DNA of 64,000 nucleotides from Xylophilus sp. GW821-FHT01B05 (GCA_038961845.1 CP152408.1:1364001-1428000); one strand, 5' to 3'; positions 8,696-16,894 are shown, numbered from the stretch's first letter. A program made the numbers and translations. The notes: generated by a model not told the origin, from the sequence alone.

Positions 8696-10036
8696 ATGTT
8701 TACTATTAAAAATATAGCTATAAGCCGGCTGCTGGCCTGGGCTTTAGCCACTTTTCTTGCAAAAGATGCTCTGGCGGCGCTGCCGATCCAGCACTGGACC
8801 CAGCCCAGCGGCGCGCAGGTCTACCTGGTCGAGAGCAAGGCCGTGCCCATGGTGGACGTGCAGATCGACTTCGACGCCGGCAGCCGGCGCGACCCGGCGG
8901 CGCAGGCCGGCCTGGCCAGCGTCACCGCGCGCATGGTGGACAAGGGCGTGCTGGCCCGTGGCCAGGAACCGGCGCTGGACGAGAACGCGCTGGACGACGC
9001 CTGGGCCGACCTGGGCGCCAATTTCGGCGCCGAGGCCGGCAGCGACCGCATGAGCTTCTCGCTGCGCTCGCTCACCGACCCGGCGCTGCTGGACCGCGCC
9101 GCGCAACTGGCGGCGCGCCAGATCGGCGAGCCGTCCTTCCCCGACGACATCTGGCAGCGCGAGCGCCAGCGCATCACCGCCGCCCTGCGCGAGGCCGAGA
9201 CCCGGCCCGCCACCCAGGCCGGCCGCGCCTTCCAGCGCGCGGTCTACGGCAGCCACCCCTATGGCCAGCGCACCACGGCCGAGACGCTGGCGGCCATCTC
9301 GGTGGCCGACATGCGTGCCCTGTACGAGCGTTCCCTGCTGGCCTGCGGTGCCAAGGTCAGCGTGGTCGGCGCGCTGGACCGCGCGCAGGCCGACCGGCTC
9401 GCCGCGGCCCTGTTGTCGCGCCTGCCGGTACGCGCCTGTGCCGCGTTGCCGGCCGTGGGTGAGGTGCAGCCGCTCACCGCGCCACAGGACATCCGCATTC
9501 CCTTCGATTCGGCCCAGGCCCATGTCTACATCGGCCAGCCAGGCTTCAAGCGGGACGATCCGGACTACTTCGCGCTGACCGTGGGCAACTACATCCTGGG
9601 CGGTGGCGGTTTTGTCTCGCGCCTGACCGAGCAGGTGCGCGAGAAGCGCGGCCTGAGCTACAGCGTGCAAAGCTGGTTCGAGCCTGGCCTGCATGCGGGC
9701 GCATTCACCATCGGCCTGCAGACCCGGCCCGACCAGGCCGCACAGGCGGTAGACGTGGCGCGCGGCGTGCTCGACCATTTCGTGGCCGACGGCCCGACGC
9801 GGGCAGAACTCAAGGCCGCGCAGGACAACCTGATTGGCGGCTTCCCGCTGCGCATCGACAGCAATGCCAAGCTGCTGTCCAACGTGGCCAACATTGCCTG
9901 GAACAACTTGCCGCTCGACTACCTCGACACCTGGACCGCCCAGGTGAAGAAGGTCGGCGTCGCCGACATCCGCGCGGCCTTCGAGCGCAAGCTGCGGCCT
10001 GACCGCATGGTGACGGTGGTGGTGGGCGGCAAATAG
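8696..10036 (+). CDS. M16 family peptidase-like protein (non-catalytic subunit)
   Basis: The 446-aa exported protein has the M16 fold but no HxxEH motif; the equivalent segment reads V-T-A-R-M-V-D-K-G. It keeps the C-terminal R-G-L-S-Y-S motif, which in M16 partner subunits contacts the substrate. It sits 15 bp downstream of the zinc-containing subunit and probably forms a heterodimer with it (inference). The first 27 residues, including the signal peptide core S-R-L-L-A-W-A-L-A-T-F-L-A, are encoded by a copy of the AT-rich hairpin repeat (8700-8757). That is an unusual origin for a signal peptide. Confidence 0.88.
   Translation: MFTIKNIAISRLLAWALATFLAKDALAALPIQHWTQPSGAQVYLVESKAVPMVDVQIDFDAGSRRDPAAQAGLASVTARMVDKGVLARGQEPALDENALDDAWADLGANFGAEAGSDRMSFSLRSLTDPALLDRAAQLAARQIGEPSFPDDIWQRERQRITAALREAETRPATQAGRAFQRAVYGSHPYGQRTTAETLAAISVADMRALYERSLLACGAKVSVVGALDRAQADRLAAALLSRLPVRACAALPAVGEVQPLTAPQDIRIPFDSAQAHVYIGQPGFKRDDPDYFALTVGNYILGGGGFVSRLTEQVREKRGLSYSVQSWFEPGLHAGAFTIGLQTRPDQAAQAVDVARGVLDHFVADGPTRAELKAAQDNLIGGFPLRIDSNAKLLSNVANIAWNNLPLDYLDTWTAQVKKVGVADIRAAFERKLRPDRMVTVVVGGK
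8700..8757. repeat. AT-rich hairpin repeat, copy B, overlapping a gene start
   Basis: TACTATTAAAAATATAGCTA is followed by TAAGCC, a GC spacer, CTGGGCTTTAGCC and TTTTCTT. This is the same layout as copies A, C and E. Here it lies inside the 5' end of the second M16 gene and is translated as part of the signal peptide. The GC stem is shortened to AGCC/GGCT. Confidence 0.65.
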
Positions 10037-10037
10037 C

Positions 10038-10943
10038 CTACGCCAGCGCGTGCGGGCCGCCGGTGGCGGCTGCGCGCACCGCAGCGCCCAGCCGCTCCAA
10101 TAGCCGCGGCGCCGCGCGCGCCTGCTGCCAATACAGCGGCACCGGCAGCGTCGAGCCCGGCACCAGTTCCACCAGTGCGCCCTTGCGCATCGCATCGGCC
10201 ACCATGCTGGCCGGATGCATGCCCCAGCCCATGCCGGCGCAGGCGGCCTCGACGAAAGCATGTGGCGAGGGCAGCCAGTGCCGCGGCGTCTCGACGCTGC
10301 GATGGCAGATGCGGCGCACCCAGCGCGCCTGCAGCCGGTCCTTGCGGTCGAACACCAGGCTTGGCGCGCTTGCCAGCGTGCGGGCGCCGACACCCTTGGA
10401 AAAATGCTCGCGCACGAAGCGCGGGCTTGCCGCCGCCACGTAGTGCATGGTGCCCAGTGCTTCGCTGTTGCAGCCGGCCACGGGCTGGGCCAGCGCCGTC
10501 ACGGCCGCCAGCACGGCGCCGCTGCGCAGGCGCTCGGCCGTGTGGTCCTGATCGTCCACCGTGAGGTCGAGCAGCGCAGCTTCTTGTGCCGCGAAGTCTG
10601 CCGCAGCCGCCATGAACCAGGTCGCCAGGCTGTCGGCATTGACCGCCACCCGCACCGTGACCCGCTCGCCCGCCGCGCCGCCCATGCCCAGGGCCGGCAA
10701 GGCATCGCGCAGCTCGTGCTCCAGCATGCCGACGCGCTCCACGTGCTTGCACAGCTGCAGCCCGGCTTCGGTGGCAACACAGGGCTGGCCGCGCACCAGC
10801 AGCGCGCCGCCGGTGCGCTCTTCCAACTGCTTCACACGCTGCGATACCGCCGACGGCGTGACGTTCAGCGCGCGGGCGGCGCGCTCGAAGCTGCCTTCGC
10901 GCACCACGGCGGCCAGGGCGTTCAAAGCGGCGTAGTCGAGCAT
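10038..10943 (-). CDS. argP: LysR-type regulator ArgP/IciA
   Basis: ArgP senses arginine/lysine and activates an exporter gene. This 301-aa LysR protein starts M-L-D-Y-A-A-L-N-A-L, with a winged helix (about residues 1-60, A-L-N-V-T-P-S-A-V-S-Q-R-V-K-Q-L-E) followed by a type-2 periplasmic-binding-like effector domain. The identification rests on the sequence and on the divergent LysE/ArgO exporter 74 bp away, the classical argP-argO arrangement. An upstream ATG at 10955 would add four residues. The intergenic region holds an 8-bp inverted repeat suited to LysR binding. The gene ends 2 bp from the end of the convergent M16 gene. Confidence 0.9.
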   Translation of the reverse strand: MLDYAALNALAAVVREGSFERAARALNVTPSAVSQRVKQLEERTGGALLVRGQPCVATEAGLQLCKHVERVGMLEHELRDALPALGMGGAAGERVTVRVAVNADSLATWFMAAAADFAAQEAALLDLTVDDQDHTAERLRSGAVLAAVTALAQPVAGCNSEALGTMHYVAAASPRFVREHFSKGVGARTLASAPSLVFDRKDRLQARWVRRICHRSVETPRHWLPSPHAFVEAACAGMGWGMHPASMVADAMRKGALVELVPGSTLPVPLYWQQARAAPRLLERLGAAVRAAATGGPHALA

Positions 10944-10954
10944 GGTGTGAAGCA

Positions 10955-10984
10955 AAACTAAATTGAGGTTAGAAGGTTTAGTTT
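10955..10984. promoter_or_regulatory. Candidate ArgP operator between argP and argO
   Basis: AAACTAAA (10955-10962) and TTTAGTTT (10977-10984) form a perfect 8-bp inverted repeat with a 14-bp spacer, in the only AT-rich stretch between the divergent genes. Size and position fit a LysR-type binding site controlling both promoters. The assignment to ArgP is inference from location. Confidence 0.55.
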
Positions 10985-11017
10985 GAGTTAATTCGCATCC
11001 GGCAGCAAGCTGGCGCC

Positions 11018-11653
11018 ATGTCTGCCGAACACTTCAGCACCGCCTTTGCCAACGGATTCTTCATGAGCCTGGTGCTCATCGTGGCCATTGGCGCCCAGAA
11101 CGCCTATGTGCTGCGCCAGGGGCTGCGGCGCGAGCATGTGGGCGCCGTGGTGTTGTTTTGCGCGGCCGGCGATGCGTCGTTGATCGCGGCGGGCGTGGCC
11201 GGCATGGCGCAGGCGCTGCAGGGGCGGCCCATGCTGGCTACCCTGCTCGCGGGGCTCGGCGCAGCCTTTCTGTGCGCTTATGGATTTGGGGCCTTGTGGC
11301 GCGCGCGCCAGCCCGGCGCCTTGCAGGCGGCGGTGCAAGGGGCGTCGCTGTCGCGCGTGGCCGTGCTGGCACAGGTGGCTGGCTTCACGCTGCTGAATCC
11401 GCATGTCTATCTGGACACCGTGCTGCTGGTCGGCAGCGCGGGCGCCCAGTACGCGGGCTCGCTCAAAGTCTGGTTTGTGGCGGGCGCCTCGCTGGCGAGC
11501 GCGCTGTGGTTCGCCTTGCTCGGCTTTGGCGCGCGGCTGCTGGCACCGGTATTTGCGCGGCCGCGTGCCTGGCAAATGCTCGATGCGCTGATTGGCGGCA
11601 CCATGCTCGTGCTGGCTGCCATGCTGGCCCGCCGCGCCTTCACCGGCTGGTGA
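11018..11653 (+). CDS. argO: LysE/ArgO family amino acid exporter
   Basis: This 211-aa inner-membrane exporter of basic amino acids has about six hydrophobic helices and the LysE-family signature I-G-A-Q-N-A-Y-V-L-R-Q-G-L near residues 22-34. A second conserved segment, F-T-L-L-N-P-H-V-Y-L-D-T, lies near residues 125-136. Divergent argP supports a role in arginine or lysine export. The length is typical. Confidence 0.92.
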   Translation: MSAEHFSTAFANGFFMSLVLIVAIGAQNAYVLRQGLRREHVGAVVLFCAAGDASLIAAGVAGMAQALQGRPMLATLLAGLGAAFLCAYGFGALWRARQPGALQAAVQGASLSRVAVLAQVAGFTLLNPHVYLDTVLLVGSAGAQYAGSLKVWFVAGASLASALWFALLGFGARLLAPVFARPRAWQMLDALIGGTMLVLAAMLARRAFTGW

Positions 11654-11685
11654 AAGCGCTTGCCCTGCGCGGTTAAGCTCGCCGC

Positions 11686-12321
11686 ATGTCCCAGAAAGCC
11701 GCTTCCGCCTCTCCCAAACCCGCCGCCAAGCGGCCTGCCAAGCCGATCGTCAAGAGGCCATCCAAGCCGCCGGGCGAAGTGCGCATCATCGGCGGCCAAT
11801 GGCGGCGTACCCGTCTTGCGGTGGCCAACAAGCCCGGCTTGCGCCCCACCCCTGACCGCGTGCGCGAGACGCTGTTCAACTGGCTGGGCCAGGACTTGAC
11901 CGGCTGGCGCTGCCTGGATGCCTTTGCCGGCACCGGCGCGCTCGGGCTGGAGGCCGCCTCGCGCGGGGCGGCGCCGGTGCTGCTGTGCGAGCAGGATTCC
12001 CAACTGGTCGAGGCACTGCGCGCGATACGCACGCGGCTGCAGGCCGAGGGCGTGGATATCCGCCGCATGGACGGTGTGGCTGCGCTGCGCGAGGCCGCGC
12101 CCGGCAGCCTGCACCTGGTGCTGCTCGATCCGCCGTTTGACGCCGGCCTGTTCGTGCCGGCCCTGAAGGCGGCTGCGCGTGCCTTGGCGCCTGATGGCTT
12201 TGTCTACCTGGAGGCGCCCGAGGCCTGGTCGGACACGGCGCTGGCCGAGCACGGCTTTGTGCTGCAGCGCCACCTGCGGGCCGGCGCAGTCCATGCGCAC
12301 TTGCTCAAGCCCCTGGCCTGA
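11686..12321 (+). CDS. rsmD: 16S rRNA (guanine966-N2)-methyltransferase RsmD
   Basis: RsmD methylates G966 of 16S rRNA using S-adenosylmethionine. The 211-aa protein has a basic Lys/Pro/Ala tail of about 25 residues. It then shows R-I-I-G-G-Q-W-R-R, the L-R-P-T-P-D-R-V-R-E-T-L-F-N-W-L motif, the SAM-binding D-A-F-A-G-T-G-A-L-G-L-E-A and the catalytic D-P-P-F. Linkage to coaD, 91 bp downstream, is the usual arrangement in proteobacteria. Confidence 0.96.
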   Translation: MSQKAASASPKPAAKRPAKPIVKRPSKPPGEVRIIGGQWRRTRLAVANKPGLRPTPDRVRETLFNWLGQDLTGWRCLDAFAGTGALGLEAASRGAAPVLLCEQDSQLVEALRAIRTRLQAEGVDIRRMDGVAALREAAPGSLHLVLLDPPFDAGLFVPALKAAARALAPDGFVYLEAPEAWSDTALAEHGFVLQRHLRAGAVHAHLLKPLA

Positions 12322-12412
12322 GGCAGGGCCTTTCCGCAGCGCAGCATAATCGCCGCCACGAAGGCGGCCGTGCCGCTTCTTCCCCCATGAGAAGAGACAG
12401 GAGAACCGCTGC

Positions 12413-12916
12413 ATGGTGCACAACGTCATCGCCGTCTACCCCGGCACTTTCGATCCCATGACCCTGGGCCATGAAGACGTGGTGCGCCGCGCGACCCAGC
12501 TGTTTGGCCGGGTCATCGTGGCGGTCGCTGCCGGCCACCACAAGAAGACGCTGTTCGACCTGCAGGAGCGCATCGACATGGTCCGCGTGGCGGTGCGCCA
12601 TTACCCGCAGGTCGAGGTGGAGAGCTTCTCCGGCCTGCTGCGCGACTTCGTGGTGGCGCGCGGCGGCAAGGCCATGGTGCGCGGCCTGCGCGCCGTGACT
12701 GATTTCGACTACGAATTCCAGCTGGCCGGCATGAACCGCAGCCTGATGCCGGATGTGGAAACCGTCTTTCTCACCCCCAGCGACAAGTACCAGTTCATCT
12801 CCAGCACCTTTGTGCGCGAGATTGCCCTGTTGCACGGCGAGGTGGACAAGTTCGTCTCGCCCGAGGTGCAGGAGCGGCTGCAGGCCAAGGTCAATGCGCG
12901 CCCGCTAGGCGGCTGA
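12413..12916 (+). CDS. coaD: Phosphopantetheine adenylyltransferase
   Basis: CoaD makes dephospho-CoA from 4'-phosphopantetheine and ATP, the penultimate step of CoA synthesis. The 167-aa length is normal. The nucleotidyltransferase motif reads [12 protein letters not shown] near residues 9-20, and I-S-S-T-F-V-R-E lies near the C-terminus. Shine-Dalgarno AGGAG precedes the ATG. Its last 12 bp overlap the 3' end of the convergent metallopeptidase gene. Confidence 0.97.
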   Translation: MVHNVIAVYPGTFDPMTLGHEDVVRRATQLFGRVIVAVAAGHHKKTLFDLQERIDMVRVAVRHYPQVEVESFSGLLRDFVVARGGKAMVRGLRAVTDFDYEFQLAGMNRSLMPDVETVFLTPSDKYQFISSTFVREIALLHGEVDKFVSPEVQERLQAKVNARPLGG

Positions 12917-14053
12917 AACGGGTCGGGCGGCGTCAGTCCCGTCGACGACCGGCTTGCGCGTGCTTTCGTGGATCACCTCGTGCACGAAGCGCAGCTTGCG
13001 CAGGGCGCCGGGTGACAGCGCGAACGGGTAGGCGTCGCTCTGGCCCAGGCTGCGGTTCAGGCTGTTGAGCAGCAGCGTGACCGGCACCCATTGCTGGACC
13101 AACTGGGTGAAATCTGTCTCAGGTGAGTCGAAGGGGTTGGACACGCCTTTCCTGGGCATGGGCTTGGTGCCAGGCACCACCATGTTGGTACGGAAGGCCG
13201 CTGCGGTTTCGAGCAGGTCGACCATGTGCAGGTAGTGCGCCCAGGTCTCGGCCCAGTCCTCCCAGGCGTGGGCCGTGGCATAGCTGCTCACGTAATCGTT
13301 GTGCCAATCGCTGCCGCCATGGCCGGCGGCATAGTGCTGCTGCAGCGCCGACTCGTAGTCGGCTGACTCGTCGCCAAAGGTCTCCCGGAAGGCTGGCGTG
13401 CGTCCTGCATCGCGGATCAACTGGTTCCAGTAATAGTGGCCGGACTCGTGGCGCAGGTGTCCGAGCAGGGTGCGGTAGGGCTCATGCAGCAGCAGCCGGC
13501 GGCGCGCACGCTCGTCGTCGTCGGCTTCGGCGATGTTCAGGGTGATCAGGCCGGCCTTGTGGCCGGTCATGATGGCTGGCCCGCCGGGCTGGTCGGCCAG
13601 GAAGGCGTAGGCCGGGCCGGGCGTGTCCGGGCCCTGCTCCTGTGTCGGTGCCAGGCCCAGCCGCGCCAGCGTATAGAACAGCCGGCGCTTGGCGACCTCG
13701 ATCAGGTACCAGCGGTGCTGGTTGCCAGGCAGTGAGAGATCAGGCAGCACCCGTGTCTGGCGGCACGAGATGCACAGCGGGTTGGGGTCTTCCTGCGGCA
13801 CCGCGAAGTTGCAGGCCTGGTACAGGTCGTGATTGAGGCACATGCGGTAGCTTGTGCGTGGCTCGGGCGCATTGACGCATTGCCAGAGGCGTGCGGAAGG
13901 GGCTGCTTGCGCCTCATCCTGCGGCGTGGCCTCCTGGAGCGCAGCAATGTTCAGTTGGTCTGGCAGGAAGGCCAATGGGCTGCCGCAGTTCAGGCACTGG
14001 ACGTTCTCGAAGAAGACCGGGTGGTGGCAGGTGTCGCAACTGAAGATTTTCAT
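12905..14053 (-). CDS. Zinc-ribbon putative zinc-binding metallopeptidase
   Basis: The 382-aa cytoplasmic protein begins with a zinc ribbon (C6, C9, C20, C23). The middle holds a gluzincin-like site [10 protein letters not shown], where HExxH is the predicted zinc and catalytic site. Length and layout match a family of uncharacterised putative zinc-binding peptidases common in proteobacteria (Peptidase_Mx type, from memory). The in vivo substrate is unknown. It overlaps coaD tail-to-tail by 12 bp. A terminator-like hairpin (14086-14108) and a 269-bp mobile element lie upstream. Confidence 0.8.
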   Translation of the reverse strand: MKIFSCDTCHHPVFFENVQCLNCGSPLAFLPDQLNIAALQEATPQDEAQAAPSARLWQCVNAPEPRTSYRMCLNHDLYQACNFAVPQEDPNPLCISCRQTRVLPDLSLPGNQHRWYLIEVAKRRLFYTLARLGLAPTQEQGPDTPGPAYAFLADQPGGPAIMTGHKAGLITLNIAEADDDERARRRLLLHEPYRTLLGHLRHESGHYYWNQLIRDAGRTPAFRETFGDESADYESALQQHYAAGHGGSDWHNDYVSSYATAHAWEDWAETWAHYLHMVDLLETAAAFRTNMVVPGTKPMPRKGVSNPFDSPETDFTQLVQQWVPVTLLLNSLNRSLGQSDAYPFALSPGALRKLRFVHEVIHESTRKPVVDGTDAARPVSAA

Positions 14054-14075
14054 GACGGCGCGGGCCGGGTCCGAT

Positions 14076-14108
14076 CAAAAAAGAAAAGGCAGGTCGCCGA
14101 CCTGCCTT
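14076..14108 (-). terminator. Rho-independent terminator for the BON-gene transcript (minus strand)
   Basis: AAGGCAGG/CCTGCCTT with loop TCGCCGA lies at 14086-14108. On the minus strand it is followed by TTTTCTTTTTT. It sits between the BON gene and the metallopeptidase start. The 269-bp mobile element lies between the BON gene and this terminator. Confidence 0.75.
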
Positions 14109-14119
14109 GGATACCAATG

Positions 14120-14394
14120 TAAGAACGTGTTTGCGATCTCTATGGGGTCGCGCAAGTGTCTTTGCGGGATGGGATGCAAGGCGCGGTGCGCCGTCCATAG
14201 CTTGGCTATGGACAAGCGCCGCAACGCCGCAGACCGCCCGCAAAGACACTTGCCCGAAGGGTTGGAGTGAAATCGGGCGATTGAGCGCCCCATCTGCTTG
14301 CATGGGCACGAGCCCATGCGGCGCAGACTGGGCCACTCACTCATCCCGATTGCACTCCAACGCGATCCCCATACAGATCGTAAACACGTTCTAA
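14120..14394. mobile_element. Palindromic miniature inverted-repeat element (MITE), copy 1, 269 bp with TAA target duplication
   Basis: The element (14123-14391) is flanked on both sides by TAA. Its ends are inverted repeats of about 30 bp (GAACGTGTTTGCGATCT at the left; the right-end complement reads GAACGTGTTTACGATCT). Inside are two long hairpins. The first has perfect 17-bp arms (14152-14168 and 14237-14253) capped by GTCCATAGC/GCTATGGAC. The second has 17-bp arms with one mismatch (14261-14277 and 14345-14361) capped by GCATGGGC/GCCCATGC. No plausible protein is encoded. Copy 2 at 24393 differs at only two positions. A 3-bp TNA-type duplication suggests mobilisation in trans by an IS5-like transposase (inference). 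Confidence 0.88.
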
Positions 14395-14421
14395 GGGCAC
14401 GAGGCCAGGGTTGGCTCCTGG

Positions 14422-14736
14422 CTACGGACGCACCACGATGCTGTTGCGCACTTGACGCACATTGTTAGTGCTGCGGGCCAGCGCTTCGGCCTGGTCCTTC
14501 TCGGCCTGCGATTTGGCAAAGCCTGACAGCTGTACGGTCCCATTGAGGGTTTCCACACTGATGGACGTGGCTGCAACGGTCTTGTCCGCCGCGAACTTGG
14601 CCTTCACTGCGGTGGTGACGCCTGCGTCGTCGACATAGGAGCCCACGGTTTCCTGGTTGCGGGCCACGGCGCAGCCGGCGGTGATAACGGTGATGCCGGT
14701 CAGGGCGGCCAAGGCAATGGTGCGAGCGTATTTCAT
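14422..14736 (-). CDS. BON-domain lipoprotein
   Basis: The 104-aa protein has a lipoprotein signal (lipobox I-T-A-G-C, C22) followed by a single BON domain of about 65 aa, ending V-R-N-S-I-V-V-R-P. BON proteins (OsmY type) are periplasmic or outer-membrane linked and are typically induced by osmotic or envelope stress. It heads a leftward-facing group of small stress and envelope genes (14.4-16.9 kb). The terminator for this unit has been pushed about 275 bp away by the mobile element. Confidence 0.9.
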   Translation of the reverse strand: MKYARTIALAALTGITVITAGCAVARNQETVGSYVDDAGVTTAVKAKFAADKTVAATSISVETLNGTVQLSGFAKSQAEKDQAEALARSTNNVRQVRNSIVVRP

Positions 14737-14791
14737 GGTGAGTCCTTAAAAAATGTAGTTGGGCAGGGGCTGCCGCGTCGCCCGTGGCGTA

Positions 14792-15358
14792 TCAGCGGTG
14801 CAGCCAATCCTTCAGTTCGTCGGCGTGCTCTTCCTCTTGCGCCAGGATGCCTTCCAGCATGCGGCGGGTGGTAGGGTCCTTGTCGCTGAGCAGGAGGATC
14901 GTCTGGCGATAGGCCTCCACTGCGATCCGCTCGGCCACCAGGTTGGCACGCAGCATGGACTTGAGGTCCTTGGAGTCGTCGTAGTCGGCATGGCTGCGGC
15001 GTGTCAGCGATTCGGGGGAGAAGTCGGGGTCGCCACCCAACTGCACGATGCGTTCGGCCAGCAGGTCGGCATGCGCGGCCTCCTCGTTGGCGTGTACCAG
15101 GAACTCCTTGGCGATGGCGGGCGATGCCAGGCCATCCGCCGTGAAATGGTGGCGTTTGTAGCGCAGCACGCACACCAGCTCGGTGGCCAGTGCATCGTTG
15201 AGCAGCTTGATGATGGCCTCGCGGTGCGGGCCATAGCTGGGAGTCACCGGGCCGTCGTCGAGGTGCGTGGCCGCGGCCTTCAATGCGGCCTCGTCCAGCA
15301 CCAGCGGGGCAGACTTGACTCGCGCGACAGCGGGTTTGGTGGCCGTTGCAGTTCTCAT
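14792..15358 (-). CDS. Ferritin-like (bacterioferritin-type) protein
   Basis: The 188-aa protein has a four-helix-bundle pattern with repeated carboxylate/His clusters: E60, E93-E94 with H97 (H-A-N-E-E-A-A-H), E143, and E175-E177 with H178 (A-Q-E-E-E-H). These fit a di-iron ferroxidase centre. The first 40 residues are a basic, low-complexity tail. It is shorter on motifs than true Bfr or Dps, so iron storage, oxidative protection or another ferritin-like role are all possible. Its start overlaps the end of the upstream gene by 4 bp, implying coupling. Confidence 0.83.
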   Translation of the reverse strand: MRTATATKPAVARVKSAPLVLDEAALKAAATHLDDGPVTPSYGPHREAIIKLLNDALATELVCVLRYKRHHFTADGLASPAIAKEFLVHANEEAAHADLLAERIVQLGGDPDFSPESLTRRSHADYDDSKDLKSMLRANLVAERIAVEAYRQTILLLSDKDPTTRRMLEGILAQEEEHADELKDWLHR

Positions 15359-15828
15359 GGGGGATCCTTCGGGGTTGGGTCTTTTCCGGCGGTGAGCAAT
15401 GACAGCGCCAGGCTGGTGGCCTGGGAGCTTTTGAGGGCCGCGATGGCAAGGCCGCCCAAGGAGACCAGGCGCCAGGGACGCGTCAGCGCCACGACCGCGC
15501 CCACGCCTGCGGCGATGCCCAGCAACTGCAAGGGTTTGCGTTCAGCGTAGTCTTCAAGAAAAGGCCTGGCGACAGCACCCGCTGCGCGGGCCGGGTGGAA
15601 TTGCCACCAGGCGTTGATGCCATGGCGCGCGGCCGACCATAGGCCTGTGCCGGGACGGCTGGCCGAAGACGATTCGGTCTGGTGTTCGGCGGCCGCGTCG
15701 TCGGACGGGGCGCCTGGTCCTGTCGGCTCGCCGCGGCGGTGCTTTTCCGGGCCGCGCAACTGCTGCAGCAAGGCCTGGCGGGAGGCTTCGAGCCGTTGCT
15801 TGGCGCTGGGCGTGTCGCTGTTGCTCAT
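15355..15828 (-). CDS. Hypothetical protein with C-terminal membrane segments
   Basis: The 157-aa protein has a charged, low-complexity N-terminal half rich in Ala, Arg, Ser and Gln. Two hydrophobic stretches follow (around residues 95-115 and 120-145), and the tail is K-D-P-T-P-K-D-P-P. I do not recognise a family. It overlaps both neighbours by 4 bp (ATGA type), so it is co-translated with the holin-like and ferritin-like genes. Similar small membrane proteins often accompany DUF883 and holin-like genes, and may modify ribosomes or membranes under stress (inference). Confidence 0.7.
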   Translation of the reverse strand: MSNSDTPSAKQRLEASRQALLQQLRGPEKHRRGEPTGPGAPSDDAAAEHQTESSSASRPGTGLWSAARHGINAWWQFHPARAAGAVARPFLEDYAERKPLQLLGIAAGVGAVVALTRPWRLVSLGGLAIAALKSSQATSLALSLLTAGKDPTPKDPP

Positions 15829-16196
15829 CGGTGTTCTCCGGCCATCCGCAGGGCTACCACGTCGGCATCCAGCTGCGCCTTGATGTCGTCAAAGCGCTTG
15901 CCGGACATCGGCTTGCGGGCGTAGGCCACGGCGCCCACGGCGATCAGCAGTGCGACGCCGGGCACAACCACCAGGGCCCAATGGAAGGCGTTGACAAAGC
16001 CGATCATCACGGCGGCCCCGCTCAGGGTGACGAAGACCGAGCCCATGACCACTGCCACGCCCCAGGCCGCGGCCTTCAGCGCCAACTCGGTTCCGAAGGA
16101 GCTCACCTCCTCCTGGGCCAGTGCGGCATATCCCGCCAGATGCTCCACCACCAGCTCAGGCTTGCGGATCAGGATGGTGAAAAGGGGATGGAGCAT
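15825..16196 (-). CDS. Phage holin family (putative holin-X) membrane protein
   Basis: The 123-aa protein has two strong transmembrane helices (about residues 43-65 and 70-92) separated by a short turn, with charged ends. This matches the chromosomal 'putative Actinobacterial holin-X' family, usually found next to DUF883 genes as here. It is unlikely to lyse the cell; a membrane-stress role is more plausible. It overlaps the next gene by 4 bp. Confidence 0.78.
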   Translation of the reverse strand: MLHPLFTILIRKPELVVEHLAGYAALAQEEVSSFGTELALKAAAWGVAVVMGSVFVTLSGAAVMIGFVNAFHWALVVVPGVALLIAVGAVAYARKPMSGKRFDDIKAQLDADVVALRMAGEHR

Positions 16197-16254
16197 TTTT
16201 TGTGGTGATGGGGTGTGCGTGGGGCCAGGAGGGAAGGTGGGTGACGGGCGCGGC

Positions 16255-16647
16255 TCAGTAGCGGTTGCGTTTGTTGTCGCGTGTGGCGATCAGGATGGCT
16301 GCGGCAATCGCTGCGCCCGCCGCAACGGCGATCAGCACCGAGCGCACCGGTTGCTCTGCCACGTAGCGCCCGGTGGCATCGGTGTAGTGCGACAGCTTCT
16401 GCTGGGCGCGGTACTTGGCGTCGGCCGCGTATTCGCGCCCGCGACTGGCAAGCTCTTGTGCCGTGGCGGTGATCTGGTTGACCAGCGGGTCTACGTTGCT
16501 GCGCATTTCACGCACCTTGTCGCCGGCCTTGTCCAGGGAATCGTTGGCGAAGTCGCGGGTGGAGTCCACGGCGTTTTCGGCGCTGTGCAGAAGGTTGTCG
16601 GAAACATTGCGGGCGGTGTTGGCGGCTTTGGTGGTGCTGATGGTCAT
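16255..16647 (-). CDS. DUF883 (ElaB/YqjD family) inner-membrane protein
   Basis: The 130-aa protein has a long amphipathic, charged helical region (residues 10-95) and a single C-terminal transmembrane helix (V-R-S-V-L-I-A-V-A-A-G) ending in basic residues. This is the ElaB/YqjD/YgaM layout: tail-anchored proteins that bind ribosomes at the membrane in stationary phase. ATG 16647 is chosen because AAGGA precedes it. A longer open frame exists upstream but lacks family features. Confidence 0.88.
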   Translation of the reverse strand: MTISTTKAANTARNVSDNLLHSAENAVDSTRDFANDSLDKAGDKVREMRSNVDPLVNQITATAQELASRGREYAADAKYRAQQKLSHYTDATGRYVAEQPVRSVLIAVAAGAAIAAAILIATRDNKRNRY

Positions 16648-16729
16648 GGTGAATCCTTGAGGCGGAGAAGAGAAGCAAGAGAAATAGGCAGGGCGGTGTG
16701 ACAACTCGCCTGCGCGGCGTGCGCGGGCG

Positions 16730-16894
16730 TCAACGCCCGCGGCTGCGGCCAACAACAAAACTGATGATGGTCAGAACGGCGAAGATGAAAAACAGGATCT
16801 TGGCAATCCCGACGGCACCGGCGGCGATGCCACCAAAGCCGAAGACAGCCGCAATCAGCGCTATGACTAGAAATACAACGGTGTAGTGCAGCAT
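16730..16894 (-). CDS. DUF1328 small membrane protein (YtjA family)
   Basis: This 54-aa protein consists of two hydrophobic helices ([16 protein letters not shown] onward, then I-L-F-F-I-F-A-V-L) joined by a Gly-rich turn, with a basic R-S-R-G-R tail. The pattern is typical of YtjA/DUF1328. Shine-Dalgarno AAGGAG lies upstream. An in-frame ATG at 16918 falls in the preceding terminator hairpin and is less likely. It heads the stress-gene cluster; function unknown. Confidence 0.88.
   Translation of the reverse strand: MLHYTVVFLVIALIAAVFGFGGIAAGAVGIAKILFFIFAVLTIISFVVGRSRGR

Noticed and set aside
14107..14394. Short open frames inside the 269-bp element (also at 24340-24664)
   Set aside because: They appear on both strands because the element is palindromic; no start signals or family match.
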